From the NCBI GenBank assembly GCA_017961325.1, contig JAGCXM010000035.1:1-62067 (forward strand): a stretch of 62,067 bases of DNA, in the 5' to 3' direction. The notes under the pieces are model-generated. The model was given only the letters and a program-made list of their open reading frames with translations. It did not search any database and was not told the origin of the DNA. This DNA is from a bacterium. Its GTDB lineage: Bacteria > UBP6 > UBA1177. Within the stretch, counting starts at the first letter, position 1. Every line of letters begins with the position of its first letter. Made by a program: the position numbers and the translations under genes. This document shows positions 52,575-61,715 of this stretch, piece after piece.

Positions 52575-54469
52575 CGTCTCTGCACTTTTTTCTCGAATTC
52601 GTTTTTGGTCATTATGAAGAAAAACGGCCTGCCGTGCGGACACGAAATGAAATCGCTTTTGTTGACGGCGTCAATAAGGACGTCGATCTCCTCGTCGGCA
52701 AGTACATCGTTCCGTCTGACCGACGCTTTGCAGGCTTTCTGGGCCAAATGCGACATGAAAAACTGCTTCATTTCAAACGAATCGCCGTAAGAGGCAAGTT
52801 CGCCGAGCATTTCTTTAATTACCTTTACCCAGTCCGTTTCAAAACCAAGCGCCGGAGTGGCGCGGAGAGTAGCCGAAGTTTCGTCAAAAACGTCGATTAC
52901 AAAACCCGACTCTCTGAATCTCTCACCGTTTTCCTCCAAAGTTGCGATTTCCGACGAGGAAAGTTTTATCAGAAGCGGAGCGATCAGCTCCTGCGAAAGC
53001 CCGTTCTTCATCGAAACGGCATTCTGCAGCCTCGTGTAGGTTATCCTTTCGTGTGCTGCGTGCTGATCCAAAAAAACGATTTTGTCTTTCATTTCAAGAA
53101 CGAGATAAACCCCGAAAACCACTCCTATTTTTTTATAATCGCGCAGTTTCATCGAAAAGAGGTTCTCCCTCTCAGGTTCTATTTCGGGAACAACAATGCG
53201 ATCACTTTCGACGCAACTTTGCGAAACAGGAACATACTTCGGAATTTCGTCGCGGCGGAGAAACGGTTTTTCATAAATCCGGCTGCTTCTTTCACCGATT
53301 AAAGCGGGAAAAACCGCATCACGCTTAGGTTGTGCCGTAATTTTTCCGTGAATCAGCCCGTCATTTCCGACACCGTTTCGGTTTAATTCAGGTTTGACCG
53401 GTTCGCCAGCTTCCTGATTTTGTGGAACCTGCGTATTTTCTACGGATACCGGAATCGTGACTTCCGTAATTTCGCTACTTTCGCGCCTGCCCCTGATTGA
53501 ATGAAGTGATTCTATAATCGCCTCCTTTATCAAAGCTGTCACGAGACCGGTATTTACGAAGCGCACTTCAAGTTTTGCCGGATGAACGTTTACATCGACA
53601 AAACCGGGATCAGTCGTGATGAAAAGCATAACAGGAGACCTGAATTCGCCGCCGATCGTCTCACGGAAAGTACCGAAAACAGCCGAGTTTACGGCGCGGT
53701 CGGAAACTATTCTGCCGTTTACCGTCATCACCGAATGGTTCGGAACCGATTCCGTCGGAGCAGGAACAAAAACCCTGACCGAAACTCCGCCTTGAGAAAC
53801 TTCGGCCGATCCTATCGATTCTTTCGGAAGGCGCCAGACCGCAGAAATTCTTTCAATCTGCGAATTTGCCGCATTATATGAAAAAACCGTTTTGGCATCG
53901 CTTTTGAAAGAGAAAGAGATACTGTAGTATGCAACGGAGAAATTGGTAATAATTTCACGTATTTTAGCATATTCAGTCTTATCTTCCTTCAAAAATTTCC
54001 TGCGGGCGGAAATATTGAAAAAAATGTCATCAGCACATATTTCCGTCCCTTTCGGCATTGAAACCGGAAAATTTCTCAAAACGGCACTGTTTTTCGTCTC
54101 TATCTTGAATCCGTCACCGTGACTCTGCGCGCTTGCAATCGAAAATTTAGTAACCGCAGCAATCGAAGGAATCGCCTCGCCACGGAAACCCATAGTTGCA
54201 ATCGATTCAAGATCTTCGATAGACGAAAGTTTGCTCGTTGCGTGATTTTCAAGCGACATGAAAATATCTTCTTCGCTCATTCCGCAGCCGTCGTCGCGGA
54301 CCAGAATGTGCCTTTTTCCGCCGCCTTCGATCTCTACCGTTATGTTTTTTGCTCCGGCGTCGATACTGTTTTCGATAAGTTCCTTCACTATAGAAGCCGG
54401 TCTCTCAACGACTTCACCAGCCGCTATCTTATTGATTATAGCTTCGGAAAGTTGTTTGATTTTTCTCAT
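52571..54469 (-). CDS. mutL: DNA mismatch repair protein MutL
   Basis: 632 residues. N-terminal GHKL ATPase domain: NKIAAGEVVERPASIVKELI, ENSIDAGAK, RDDGCGM and TMGFRGEAIPSIA. The C-terminal dimerisation domain has the nuclease-type blocks ACKASVRRND and SCPHGRPFFF. The metal motif reads DQHAAHERITYT, whereas the endonuclease consensus DQHA-x2-E-x4-E has Glu where this protein has Thr. The nuclease may therefore be altered or rely on neighbouring ligands. miaA is coupled to it, as in many bacteria. Confidence 0.95.
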   Translation of the reverse strand: MRKIKQLSEAIINKIAAGEVVERPASIVKELIENSIDAGAKNITVEIEGGGKRHILVRDDGCGMSEEDIFMSLENHATSKLSSIEDLESIATMGFRGEAIPSIAAVTKFSIASAQSHGDGFKIETKNSAVLRNFPVSMPKGTEICADDIFFNISARRKFLKEDKTEYAKIREIITNFSVAYYSISFSFKSDAKTVFSYNAANSQIERISAVWRLPKESIGSAEVSQGGVSVRVFVPAPTESVPNHSVMTVNGRIVSDRAVNSAVFGTFRETIGGEFRSPVMLFITTDPGFVDVNVHPAKLEVRFVNTGLVTALIKEAIIESLHSIRGRRESSEITEVTIPVSVENTQVPQNQEAGEPVKPELNRNGVGNDGLIHGKITAQPKRDAVFPALIGERSSRIYEKPFLRRDEIPKYVPVSQSCVESDRIVVPEIEPERENLFSMKLRDYKKIGVVFGVYLVLEMKDKIVFLDQHAAHERITYTRLQNAVSMKNGLSQELIAPLLIKLSSSEIATLEENGERFRESGFVIDVFDETSATLRATPALGFETDWVKVIKEMLGELASYGDSFEMKQFFMSHLAQKACKASVRRNDVLADEEIDVLIDAVNKSDFISCPHGRPFFFIMTKNEFEKKVQRR

Positions 54470-54471
54470 GA

Positions 54472-55752
54472 TTACGCCAAATTATCAAGAAGATACAAAA
54501 GTGCGAAAATAAAAAACGCATAAAAAGCAAGCGCACCGAACGCTATCGCCCGCTGTTTTGCAAGTGAATACGAAATCAATTCACCGTCCTCGTCAACCAC
54601 TACTTTGATTTTCTTAAACATCGAATATCCGAAAAGAATCATTCCCAGAATTGATGAAATTATAAGAATCGTGCGGTAAAGCGCAAGTTCCGATTTCTTC
54701 GCCGAGACGAAATCCCTTTCAAGCTTTTCACCCGAAAATATTTTTGAAAGCGGCTGAAAAACCGAAGAATTATAAGAAGTTATAAAAAAGTTTTGTGCCT
54801 TTTCAGAAAAATTAGGAAGAGCTTTTGCCAAGGAAGAATAATAAGGATCGCTGATTTTTCCCCGAATCTCGTTCAGTCCTGAATAAACCGCAAACATCGT
54901 GCCCGGACTTGCCGAGTTCATGCTCGCCTGAACCGTGTCGCACTTTGAATAGACCTGCGGAAGCGCAACGCCTTCGTAACCGACCGAAATCACATCGGTT
55001 CCCGCCCATTTTCCGTTGCTGAAACAGTCGATGTGAGCCGTCCTGACTGTCGAAAGAGAAGAAACGGTGAGCGAATTTCCCGTTTTGATGAATTTGAACA
55101 TTTTTCCCGCATAAGGAACCGGAACGAAAGCGCTTTCACCCTCTTCAAAATAAACATCAACACCCTGATCCTTTTGAAAAACGGTTGAAAATTTCAAAAA
55201 ACCGTTGTCAAGTCCGTATCTGACGCCGTTCAGAAAAACGGAAGTATCTTCGCAAGGTTTGTCATCTTTCGTGCAGTAAAGGGCGACCGTTGTCTCGAAT
55301 TCCGAAACCGCTCTGAAATTTTCCGGCAGAAGATAGATTTTTCTTCCGTCGAAATCCACTGGTCTGCGGACGTTTTTCGCCTCCTGCAGCGATATGCCGA
55401 GCGGTTTCTGAAGAACGAAAGGATAGTTTGTTATATCACTGTATTTTATCGGAAACGTCGCTTCCATTTGGCCGAAAACCACCTTGATTTCACGCAGATC
55501 GGGACGCAGATCGATAAGCTGTGAAGGCTGACACACGCCGTTTACGAATATATCCGGAGCAAAAACCAGCTCTCCGTCACGCGAAATCACCTTGACAAGC
55601 GCCTTTGAACCCGGAGCGGTCGATTCACCGTAAAGATAAAGAAAAAAATCATAACGTTCCATCTGCGCATTAACGAAAAGACAAACTGCGGCAAAAGCGA
55701 CAAAATAAGTTATGCCGGAAACTATCTTTAAAGGGGAAAGTTTTTGGAACAT
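54472..55752 (-). CDS. Membrane protein of unknown function upstream of mutL
   Basis: 426 residues. One N-terminal membrane helix (about 10-30, IVSGITYFVAFAAVCLFVN), a large outer region of about 330 residues with paired Cys (CTKDDKPCEDTS), then two C-terminal helices (TILIISSILGMILFGYSMF and AIAFGALAFYAFFIFALLYL) with a short loop. I do not recognise the family; the topology suggests a sensor or envelope component. It lies 3 bases after the GAF gene and 2 before mutL, so all four genes from 56648 to 51672 look like one operon. Confidence 0.7.
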   Translation of the reverse strand: MFQKLSPLKIVSGITYFVAFAAVCLFVNAQMERYDFFLYLYGESTAPGSKALVKVISRDGELVFAPDIFVNGVCQPSQLIDLRPDLREIKVVFGQMEATFPIKYSDITNYPFVLQKPLGISLQEAKNVRRPVDFDGRKIYLLPENFRAVSEFETTVALYCTKDDKPCEDTSVFLNGVRYGLDNGFLKFSTVFQKDQGVDVYFEEGESAFVPVPYAGKMFKFIKTGNSLTVSSLSTVRTAHIDCFSNGKWAGTDVISVGYEGVALPQVYSKCDTVQASMNSASPGTMFAVYSGLNEIRGKISDPYYSSLAKALPNFSEKAQNFFITSYNSSVFQPLSKIFSGEKLERDFVSAKKSELALYRTILIISSILGMILFGYSMFKKIKVVVDEDGELISYSLAKQRAIAFGALAFYAFFIFALLYLLDNLA

Positions 55753-55754
55753 TA

Positions 55755-56648
55755 TCAGTGAGCTGTGCTATTCTTCAATGTTCTTACATAATTAGTCAAT
55801 TTATTTATGCAGAAATAAGGTTCAAGGACAGCAAGAAGTTCATTCGCTCTTTCGTAGTCTTCGTTATCAAAAAGAAGAGAAACCATCTTGTCGGAAAGGT
55901 TGAAAACTCCTGCAATTTTTTTGTTCAAGAATATCGGAAGCGACATAAAATAGTCTTTGGAATAATTTGAAGACGACTTTTTGAATCTCGGATCGTCGTC
56001 AATATTTTCGACAAAAATCGGTTTCATCGTATTAATGACCGTCCATGCGACACTTTCGTTGCACTGCGGAACTTCCATACCGACAATAAACTTTTTTGTC
56101 GCAGCTTCGATGACAAGGTTGCCGTTTTCGTTGAGAAGCATGATTGACCCGCGCTCCGCATAAAGAATATCAAGACTTATGTTGAGCATTTCTGCGAGAA
56201 AAGCCCTGAAATCAAGCGGAAATTTTCTGAAAGCCATAGCTGCGGCGTTACCGTATCTGCCGAGAACGATACTTTTATTCGCCTCGGCCAGAGCCGTCAT
56301 CGTCCGAATCGTCTGCGGAGCAATCAGCCTGAAATTAAGCAGTCCGGTATGAAAATATTTTTCAGGGAATTTAACGCCTTTGACCCAATCCTTGCACTTT
56401 GAATCTGCGGCGGAAAGAACAATCACCGGCACAAAATTCAGAAACGACGAATTGTGGAACTCGATCAGATTGAGAATCTGGGAATAATTGTCTTCAACAA
56501 TGAAAACCTGATTTGCCGATCTGTGTTCGTTCACGATGTCGTCAATGTTGACGTTTGAATGGAACCATCCTTCGTTTTCGATGATCTTAATGATTTCGTC
56601 TTCGATATCCTTGTTTCTGATTGCCGTGCAGATTTTTAAATTCTTCAT
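55755..56648 (-). CDS. GAF-domain protein with receiver-like N-terminus
   Basis: 297 residues. Residues 1-125 have the size and alternating pattern of a response-regulator receiver (LKICTAIRNKDIEDEIIKII, VFIVEDNYSQILNLI, FVPVIVLSAAD), but the phosphorylation Asp is not evident. A helix leads to a GAF domain (about 150-285) with DILYAERGSIMLLNENGNLV, VPQCNESVAWTVINTMKPIF and LPIFLNKKIAGVFNLSDKM. No output domain or kinase follows. It may bind a small molecule and signal by protein contact. GGAGG ribosome site upstream. First gene of the operon leading to mutL and miaA. Confidence 0.78.
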   Translation of the reverse strand: MKNLKICTAIRNKDIEDEIIKIIENEGWFHSNVNIDDIVNEHRSANQVFIVEDNYSQILNLIEFHNSSFLNFVPVIVLSAADSKCKDWVKGVKFPEKYFHTGLLNFRLIAPQTIRTMTALAEANKSIVLGRYGNAAAMAFRKFPLDFRAFLAEMLNISLDILYAERGSIMLLNENGNLVIEAATKKFIVGMEVPQCNESVAWTVINTMKPIFVENIDDDPRFKKSSSNYSKDYFMSLPIFLNKKIAGVFNLSDKMVSLLFDNEDYERANELLAVLEPYFCINKLTNYVRTLKNSTAH

Positions 56649-56674
56649 GGAACCTCCGAAAATTTAAACGGTGA

Positions 56675-56702
56675 ATTATATTGTTTATTGAAACAACGGC
56701 AA
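56675..56702 (-). promoter_or_regulatory. Sigma-70 promoter of the GAF-to-miaA operon
   Basis: On the minus strand TTGCCG (complement of 56697-56702), a 16-base spacer and perfect TATAAT (complement of 56675-56680). Confidence 0.68.
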
Positions 56703-56778
56703 GTTTTTTAAAAAAAACTATTTACATGAAACTGAATCTTCTACCGCAGCTCAGACATGTTTTGAAAAAACGTTTTTT

Positions 56779-56806
56779 TTGCCTTTTCTGTACTTTTAAT
56801 TAAAAT
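56779..56806 (+). promoter_or_regulatory. Sigma-70 promoter of plsC
   Basis: TTGCCT (56779-56784), a 16-base spacer and TAAAAT (56801-56806), 28 bases before the start codon. Confidence 0.6.
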
Positions 56807-56834
56807 TCCGCGGTTTTTTTCAAAGGGGAATATC

Positions 56835-57512
56835 TTGCGAATAGTCATTGTAACCTTGTTTCTGATATCCTACCTGCTCATAGCTTTGGCGCTTTACCCG
56901 GTTTATATTTTGACAAAAAGGCGAATCGGCGGGCCTATGTTCCGTAAGTTCGCAAAAATATTAATAAAAATCTGCAACATCACTTGTGATGTCGAAGGTC
57001 TTGAAAACATTGATCCGGATGAAACCTACTTTGTAGTAGCAAACCACAGAAGTATCGCCGACATTCCGATTATCGCCTCAGTCTTGCCGTTGAATCTGAG
57101 AATCATGGCAAAAAGAGAACTTTTCAGAATTCCGCTTTTGGGACAGACGATGTGGCTTTACGATTTTGTGTCAATAGACAGACGCAACAGGCGCAATGCG
57201 GTAAAAACCCTGAAAAATGCCGAAAGAAAGATGAAATATTTCTCGTTTTTAGTTTTCCCGGAAGGGACGCGCAGCAGAACCGAAAAGGTTGAAAAATTCA
57301 AATCGGGCGCACTCTGGCTGACCGAAAGCGGCTGCAAGATTCTTCCGATCTCCTTGGACGGAGCCGAAAAAATAATGAAAACCGGCAGTTGCGTCATCAA
57401 TTCAGGCCGCGTCAAAATGAAAATATTCCCGCCTACCGGTATCATGGAAAATGAAACCAGACAGGAACTTGCCGAAAGGCTTCATAAAATCGTTTCGGGC
57501 GGAATAGAATAA
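56835..57512 (+). CDS. plsC: 1-acyl-sn-glycerol-3-phosphate acyltransferase
   Basis: 225 residues. An N-terminal membrane helix (VIVTLFLISYLLIALALYPV) is followed by the acyltransferase motifs NHRSIAD (H-x4-D) and FPEGTRS. It makes phosphatidic acid for phospholipid synthesis at the inner membrane. The start is TTG 56835, with AAGGGG upstream; no ATG fits. Monocistronic between divergent and convergent neighbours. Confidence 0.9.
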   Translation: MRIVIVTLFLISYLLIALALYPVYILTKRRIGGPMFRKFAKILIKICNITCDVEGLENIDPDETYFVVANHRSIADIPIIASVLPLNLRIMAKRELFRIPLLGQTMWLYDFVSIDRRNRRNAVKTLKNAERKMKYFSFLVFPEGTRSRTEKVEKFKSGALWLTESGCKILPISLDGAEKIMKTGSCVINSGRVKMKIFPPTGIMENETRQELAERLHKIVSGGIE

Positions 57513-57556
57513 AGATTCTTGATTTTATTAAGAAAAATATTTTTTTGTGAAGTTAT

Positions 57557-58669
57557 CTATTGATTGTTGCCGAGCGTGTAGAGAACCATCTGCTCTGCAG
57601 AGAATGTTCCTGCAGTTATTCCGTTACCTGTAATAGGAGCTTCAACGTGACGGTTTACCGTAATTATGTTCATCATGCCGAGCATATCACCTAACGGGTT
57701 GCCTGAATCGCCCGCAGAGAGCTGCATTTCTGTCGTAAACTCAGCAGGAATCGTAAATTCTCCGTCATCAACCATTCTGCAGGTAATAGAAACCTGTTCC
57801 ATAAGGCTCTTCATTACTACAAAGTTGACATCAATATAACCGAAACCGTTGTTTCCTGCCCATTTGATTGTAAGCGGCTGACCAGGGGTTACGTTGATAA
57901 TATCACCGAAGCCGCCGCCTTCGTTGGGCTGAGGAACAGGCTCAGAAATAACAAATGAAGGAGGCATCGTGAATGTTGCTGAAAGAGAATCAAGATCATC
58001 AGGAAGCATATTTTCGCCGGAAATCGTATAGTCTACACCATAGGCAATCATGTCGCCGGGAATCGAACCGTCGCCGGTTCCGTTTAGCTTGTAAGCCTGA
58101 TCCCCCGGCTCGTAGGCAAACTGATAGGGACCTCCGTTGAAACCGGAAATCATAACAGGACCGACATCAAGTGATGCTCTTCCGAGTGTCTCGCAGTGCT
58201 CTGAATTCGGGTAAGCATTGCCGTTGTTGTCATATTCGAGGACACAATCCTGCTCAGGAGCGCAATCATCTTTTGAAGCGCACTGAGGCACACTTTCCAC
58301 GGACTCACCAAAAGTACAGGTGTCAAGCGTTGATTCATCGAAGCTGTGGGGGTTAAGATCCTCACGGGCAGCCTTCATGAAGTAACCGGTAGCCATAGTC
58401 TGAGGCTGGTTTGCCATATTTACGTCAATAATTATGAATTCAACAAAATATCCCGGATTTTCAGGATTGAAGTTTTCCGGGGTCGTGTTTTCTTCAGGCT
58501 TCTCTGCCGGTTTCTCATCAGGTTCTGCGGGTTCTTCAGCAGCGTCTGCATCAGATGCTTCTTCCTGGACATTGTCATCTTCAACTTTTGTCGCGCCTTT
58601 GTCGTCTCCACCGCAGCTTGAAAGCACAAAAACACACGCCAAAATCAAAACCAACCAAATTTTTTTCAT
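57557..58669 (-). CDS. Lipoprotein with acidic linker, function unknown
   Basis: 370 residues. Lipobox VLSSC, then a Glu/Asp/Ala/Pro linker to about residue 68. A Cys-containing segment CASKDDCAPEQDCVLEYDNN lies near 128-147, and the rest is a beta-rich region (GYFVEFIIIDVNMANQ, ATFTMPPSFVISEPVPQPNE, LTIKWAGNNGFGYIDVNF). No enzyme motif is seen. The mature part differs from the DUF1566 lipoproteins but shares their anchor and linker style. It has its own weak promoter, and its AGGAG ribosome site is clear. Confidence 0.8.
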   Translation of the reverse strand: MKKIWLVLILACVFVLSSCGGDDKGATKVEDDNVQEEASDADAAEEPAEPDEKPAEKPEENTTPENFNPENPGYFVEFIIIDVNMANQPQTMATGYFMKAAREDLNPHSFDESTLDTCTFGESVESVPQCASKDDCAPEQDCVLEYDNNGNAYPNSEHCETLGRASLDVGPVMISGFNGGPYQFAYEPGDQAYKLNGTGDGSIPGDMIAYGVDYTISGENMLPDDLDSLSATFTMPPSFVISEPVPQPNEGGGFGDIINVTPGQPLTIKWAGNNGFGYIDVNFVVMKSLMEQVSITCRMVDDGEFTIPAEFTTEMQLSAGDSGNPLGDMLGMMNIITVNRHVEAPITGNGITAGTFSAEQMVLYTLGNNQ

Positions 58670-58703
58670 TTTTTTCTCCTAAAAAAGGTCAACAACGGCG
58701 GAT

Positions 58704-58731
58704 GTTTTAATTATTTTGTAAAAAAAATCAA
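58704..58731 (-). promoter_or_regulatory. Possible promoter of the 57557 lipoprotein
   Basis: On the minus strand TTGATT (complement of 58726-58731), a 16-base spacer and TAAAAC (complement of 58704-58709). Confidence 0.4.
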
Positions 58732-58757
58732 AAATATTCTGCGGTACGGAGAACTCT

Positions 58758-59441
58758 TTACCGGCGCGCGTATTTCAGCGGATCAACAAATCCCGCCTGT
58801 CTGAAACCCTCAAGTCTGAGCCGGCAGCTGTCGCAGATTCCGCAAGAAAGTCCGTCGTGAGTCGGATTGTAGCAGCTGTGAGTGAGCGAATAGTCCACTC
58901 CGAGCGACATTCCGAGCTCGATTATCTCTTTTTTTGACATATTGAGGATCGGTGCTTCGACCTTTATTCCGCTTTCAACGCCCTGTTTCGTACCTACCGC
59001 TATAGTTTTGTTGAACGCTTCAACAAATTCCGGACGGCAGTCGGGATAACCCGAATAATCGACCGAATTTACGCCGATGAAAATCTTTTCCGCACCCAAA
59101 GTTTCGGCAAAACCCGATGCTACCGAAAGAAAAATGAGGTTTCTCGACGGCACGTATGTCGAAGGAATCCTGTTTTCGGCGAATTCGGGAACTTCAAGAC
59201 TCTTGTTGATCAGCGAACAGTTGACGAACGGCGTAAGGTCAATCGAAAATATTGTCTGACGCTGCAGAAGTCCGTATTTTTCGAGAGTTTTTTCAGACTG
59301 TTTTATTTCAATCGCATGCCTCTGACCGTATGAAAAAGTGAGCGGATAAACGTCATAACCCTGTTTCAGCGCATAGACCAGCACGGTCGTGGAATCAAGA
59401 CCGCCGCTGAAAAGAACGACCGCTTTTTTTGAATTATTCAT
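58758..59441 (-). CDS. queC: 7-cyano-7-deazaguanine synthase
   Basis: 227 residues. Makes preQ0 for queuosine in tRNA. The PP-loop LFSGGLDSTTVLVYA, SYGQRHAIE and the C-terminal zinc site CYNPTHDGLSCGICDSC are complete. It overlaps the TonB-like gene by 8 bases and is last in that unit. No other queuosine gene is in the window. Confidence 0.95.
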   Translation of the reverse strand: MNNSKKAVVLFSGGLDSTTVLVYALKQGYDVYPLTFSYGQRHAIEIKQSEKTLEKYGLLQRQTIFSIDLTPFVNCSLINKSLEVPEFAENRIPSTYVPSRNLIFLSVASGFAETLGAEKIFIGVNSVDYSGYPDCRPEFVEAFNKTIAVGTKQGVESGIKVEAPILNMSKKEIIELGMSLGVDYSLTHSCYNPTHDGLSCGICDSCRLRLEGFRQAGFVDPLKYARR

Positions 59442-60513
59442 GTGTTGTCACCATAAATCCGAACCGTATTTCAAGCTGTTTGTCTTTGTTGAGAAGGATT
59501 TCAGGAGGCGGAGCGAAAGGGGCAGCCATTTTGAACGCGTTTATCGCCTCTCTGTCCAAAAAATCGACTCCGCAGCTCGTAATGACCTTGGCTTTGACGA
59601 GCTTTCCCTGTGCCGAAATAAAAACCTGCAGTTTTGTGAACCGGTCCTTTCTGCCGTACATTCTGCCGGTAGGATCGTTCACGATTATCGCCGTTCCAGG
59701 ACTCCAGTTTCTCGAAATAGCCTGTTTAATTTTGTTGAAGTAAGCCGCGTAAGCGAATTTCTGCGTATTGAGATAAGTTTCATTTCCCTTTTTGACATCT
59801 TCGAGAAAATCGTTCGACGGACTCATCAGAACTGCATCGGTACCGTTCAGGTAAGGCAGCAGTTTCTTCGGAATCCACCTTCCGCCGACATTCACGCGCC
59901 CTTCTTCATCCTTGTCGTCCCTTGCGTCGAGCTTTCCGGCGATTTCCTTCTCCTTTCCGGCGGCGTAGTTTCCGTCCAGGCCGTCAAAACCCTGAAGTTC
60001 GCCCTTTTTGATTTTTTCGGCCTTTGAAGGTTCAGGCTTCCGCATATCAGCCGACTGCACGGGCATCATCATGCTTTCATCAGATTCGGAATCCACGTTT
60101 TCGGCCTTTTTCGCAAGCTGCCGTTTAAGCTTCTCGCCGCGTACGCTGATGTTTTCATCATGCTCCGCAGCAACGGTTTCTTTTTCGACCGAACTGTCGT
60201 ATTCCGAAAGAAAGCGGCTTTTCTGCGGCTTTTTCTCGATTTTCGGCTTTGCAATATCGACGATCTGCCCTTTCGGTTTCAAATCCTCCTTTTTCCTTTC
60301 AGGCTTAGGAGGAAGAACGGGAGACGCCGGCAGCTTTGCCGGGGAATCGTCCAGATACTTTATCGAAACGAGGCTTTCTTCATCACTGCTTTCACCGGAA
60401 ATATCGATTTTTATTAAGAAAATCAGTCCGTGGAAAAGTACGGAAAGCAGAATGAAAAGAATCAGCTTTCCGCCTTTTCGAGTTCCATTTCTTCCGAAAT
60501 CTCGGTCAGCCAT
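59434..60513 (-). CDS. TonB-family energy-transducing protein
   Basis: 359 residues. Basic N-terminus, one membrane helix (about 17-35, LILFILLSVLFHGLIFLI), a long Pro/Lys/Glu periplasmic linker (SPAKLPASPVLPPKPERKKE), and a C-terminal TonB/TolA-type domain. That domain has AISRNWSPGTAI, LQVFISAQGKLVKAKVITSC, and DREAINAFKMAAPFAPPPE. It would pass membrane energy to an outer-membrane protein together with ExbB/TolQ. A TolQ-like gene lies at 20022, far away, and no ExbD is seen. Its 5' end overlaps the preceding 113-residue gene by 52 bases. Confidence 0.87.
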   Translation of the reverse strand: MADRDFGRNGTRKGGKLILFILLSVLFHGLIFLIKIDISGESSDEESLVSIKYLDDSPAKLPASPVLPPKPERKKEDLKPKGQIVDIAKPKIEKKPQKSRFLSEYDSSVEKETVAAEHDENISVRGEKLKRQLAKKAENVDSESDESMMMPVQSADMRKPEPSKAEKIKKGELQGFDGLDGNYAAGKEKEIAGKLDARDDKDEEGRVNVGGRWIPKKLLPYLNGTDAVLMSPSNDFLEDVKKGNETYLNTQKFAYAAYFNKIKQAISRNWSPGTAIIVNDPTGRMYGRKDRFTKLQVFISAQGKLVKAKVITSCGVDFLDREAINAFKMAAPFAPPPEILLNKDKQLEIRFGFMVTTHE

Positions 60514-60800
60514 TTCTTCATCTCTGAGTTTATAAAAGTCTCGTCAAAACCGTTTTCAATACAGAAAACAGCAAAATCCTCGAAAATCCTCCCGAATTCC
60601 GCCTGTGCTTCGTCAAAAACTTTGGCAATGTATTCGACTTTTCCCGCCGTAAAACCGTGCGTATCCCTGAACTGAACAGTCGCAAAGCGGAAAATAAGCT
60701 CTCTGACAAGCAGTTTTCCGCATGCAGCGGCTTCGTTTTCAAAAAATTCGCGAAACCGCTCCTTAAAAAGTTTTATTTCGGGAAAAAGTTTTTGATCCAT
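60462..60800 (-). CDS. Small charged protein of unknown function
   Basis: 113 residues from ATG 60800 (a start four codons earlier is possible). Helical and acidic: LFKERFREFFENEAAACGKL, YIAKVFDEAQAEFGRIFED, and an ending in TEISEEMELEKAES. No signal peptide, membrane segment or known motif. It begins 12 bases after the upstream lipoprotein stop and overlaps the TonB-like gene by 52 bases in another frame. Base composition fits a real gene, but the overlap lowers confidence. Confidence 0.6.
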   Translation of the reverse strand: MDQKLFPEIKLFKERFREFFENEAAACGKLLVRELIFRFATVQFRDTHGFTAGKVEYIAKVFDEAQAEFGRIFEDFAVFCIENGFDETFINSEMKKWLTEISEEMELEKAES

Positions 60801-60812
60801 AAGGAAATTCAA

Positions 60813-61673
60813 CTATTTTGCAGACCCTTCTTTCGGCGGGACCTGACATTTGTTGTCAATGAAAAGCTGTCCGGTCGGGCAGCATCTTCCCTTTCCTGCC
60901 TCATGATAACCTGCCGGACAGATAACGTTTTCAACCGTGTCGCTGTATCTCGAGCACTGACCGTCCATAATGAAGTTGAAACCTTCTTCACAACAGAGAT
61001 GTTCAACAAGATGCGTTCCTGCGTCGCAGTTGTCGAAAATTTTGAACGAAGGTGCGATGCAGGTTTCAGCGTCGTCGCGGAGATAACCTTCTGCGCATTC
61101 GCCGGAGTTGCTGTATTTACCGATGATTTTGAATTCGCCGAGATAAAGCTCGCCGCCCTTGAAGCTGCGGTCATACTTGAAAACATAGACGTTGCCGTTG
61201 TCCGGACGGTCGACGATCATCATAAAATTGTATTTTCCAGGTGCGAAATCGTATTTTTTTTCGGTATTGAACTCGAGTTCGTCCCAGATGACCGGCTCGT
61301 TTCCCTTCATCAGGAAAAGCATTACGTTTGCGCTTGAAACATAGTCGCTTTTGATGTGAATTCTTGCAATATTTCCCGGAATCTTGACATTTCTGTTCGG
61401 CGATTCCTGAAACTGCGCAAGCTGATGCGGAGCGACTTTTCCGGTTACTTCAGAATAAATCTTCATAATCGATTTCTTTACGAATTCTTCGTTTTCGCCT
61501 TTGAGTTTAAGGATTTCAACCATCTGTTTGACCGGTTTTCCCTGATTGTCATCTTTAATCATTGCGATTTTCTTCTCGATAAGGGAGGTTTTTCCGTCTT
61601 TTTTGTCGCTGCTGCCGCAGGAAAGAGCGAAAAACAATGAACAAACAAGCATAACCAACAAAATTTTTTTCAT
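60813..61673 (-). CDS. Cys-rich lipoprotein upstream of the TonB-like gene
   Basis: 286 residues. Lipobox FALSC, a Lys/Asp linker, a helical region (about 30-85), a beta region (VPHQ to GEFKIIGKY), and a C-terminal Cys-rich part with repeated motifs (CAEGYLRDDAETCIAP, CDAGTHLVEHLCCEEGFNF, CPAGYHEAGKGRCCPTG). Closely spaced CC pairs suggest a disulphide-linked knob, EGF- or PSI-like. It may be a partner of the TonB-like protein encoded two genes on; this rests only on operon position. AGGAG ribosome site. Confidence 0.82.
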   Translation of the reverse strand: MKKILLVMLVCSLFFALSCGSSDKKDGKTSLIEKKIAMIKDDNQGKPVKQMVEILKLKGENEEFVKKSIMKIYSEVTGKVAPHQLAQFQESPNRNVKIPGNIARIHIKSDYVSSANVMLFLMKGNEPVIWDELEFNTEKKYDFAPGKYNFMMIVDRPDNGNVYVFKYDRSFKGGELYLGEFKIIGKYSNSGECAEGYLRDDAETCIAPSFKIFDNCDAGTHLVEHLCCEEGFNFIMDGQCSRYSDTVENVICPAGYHEAGKGRCCPTGQLFIDNKCQVPPKEGSAK

Positions 61674-61715
61674 TTCCGACTCCTAAAAAATGATTACAAA
61701 AAACACAAACAATTT

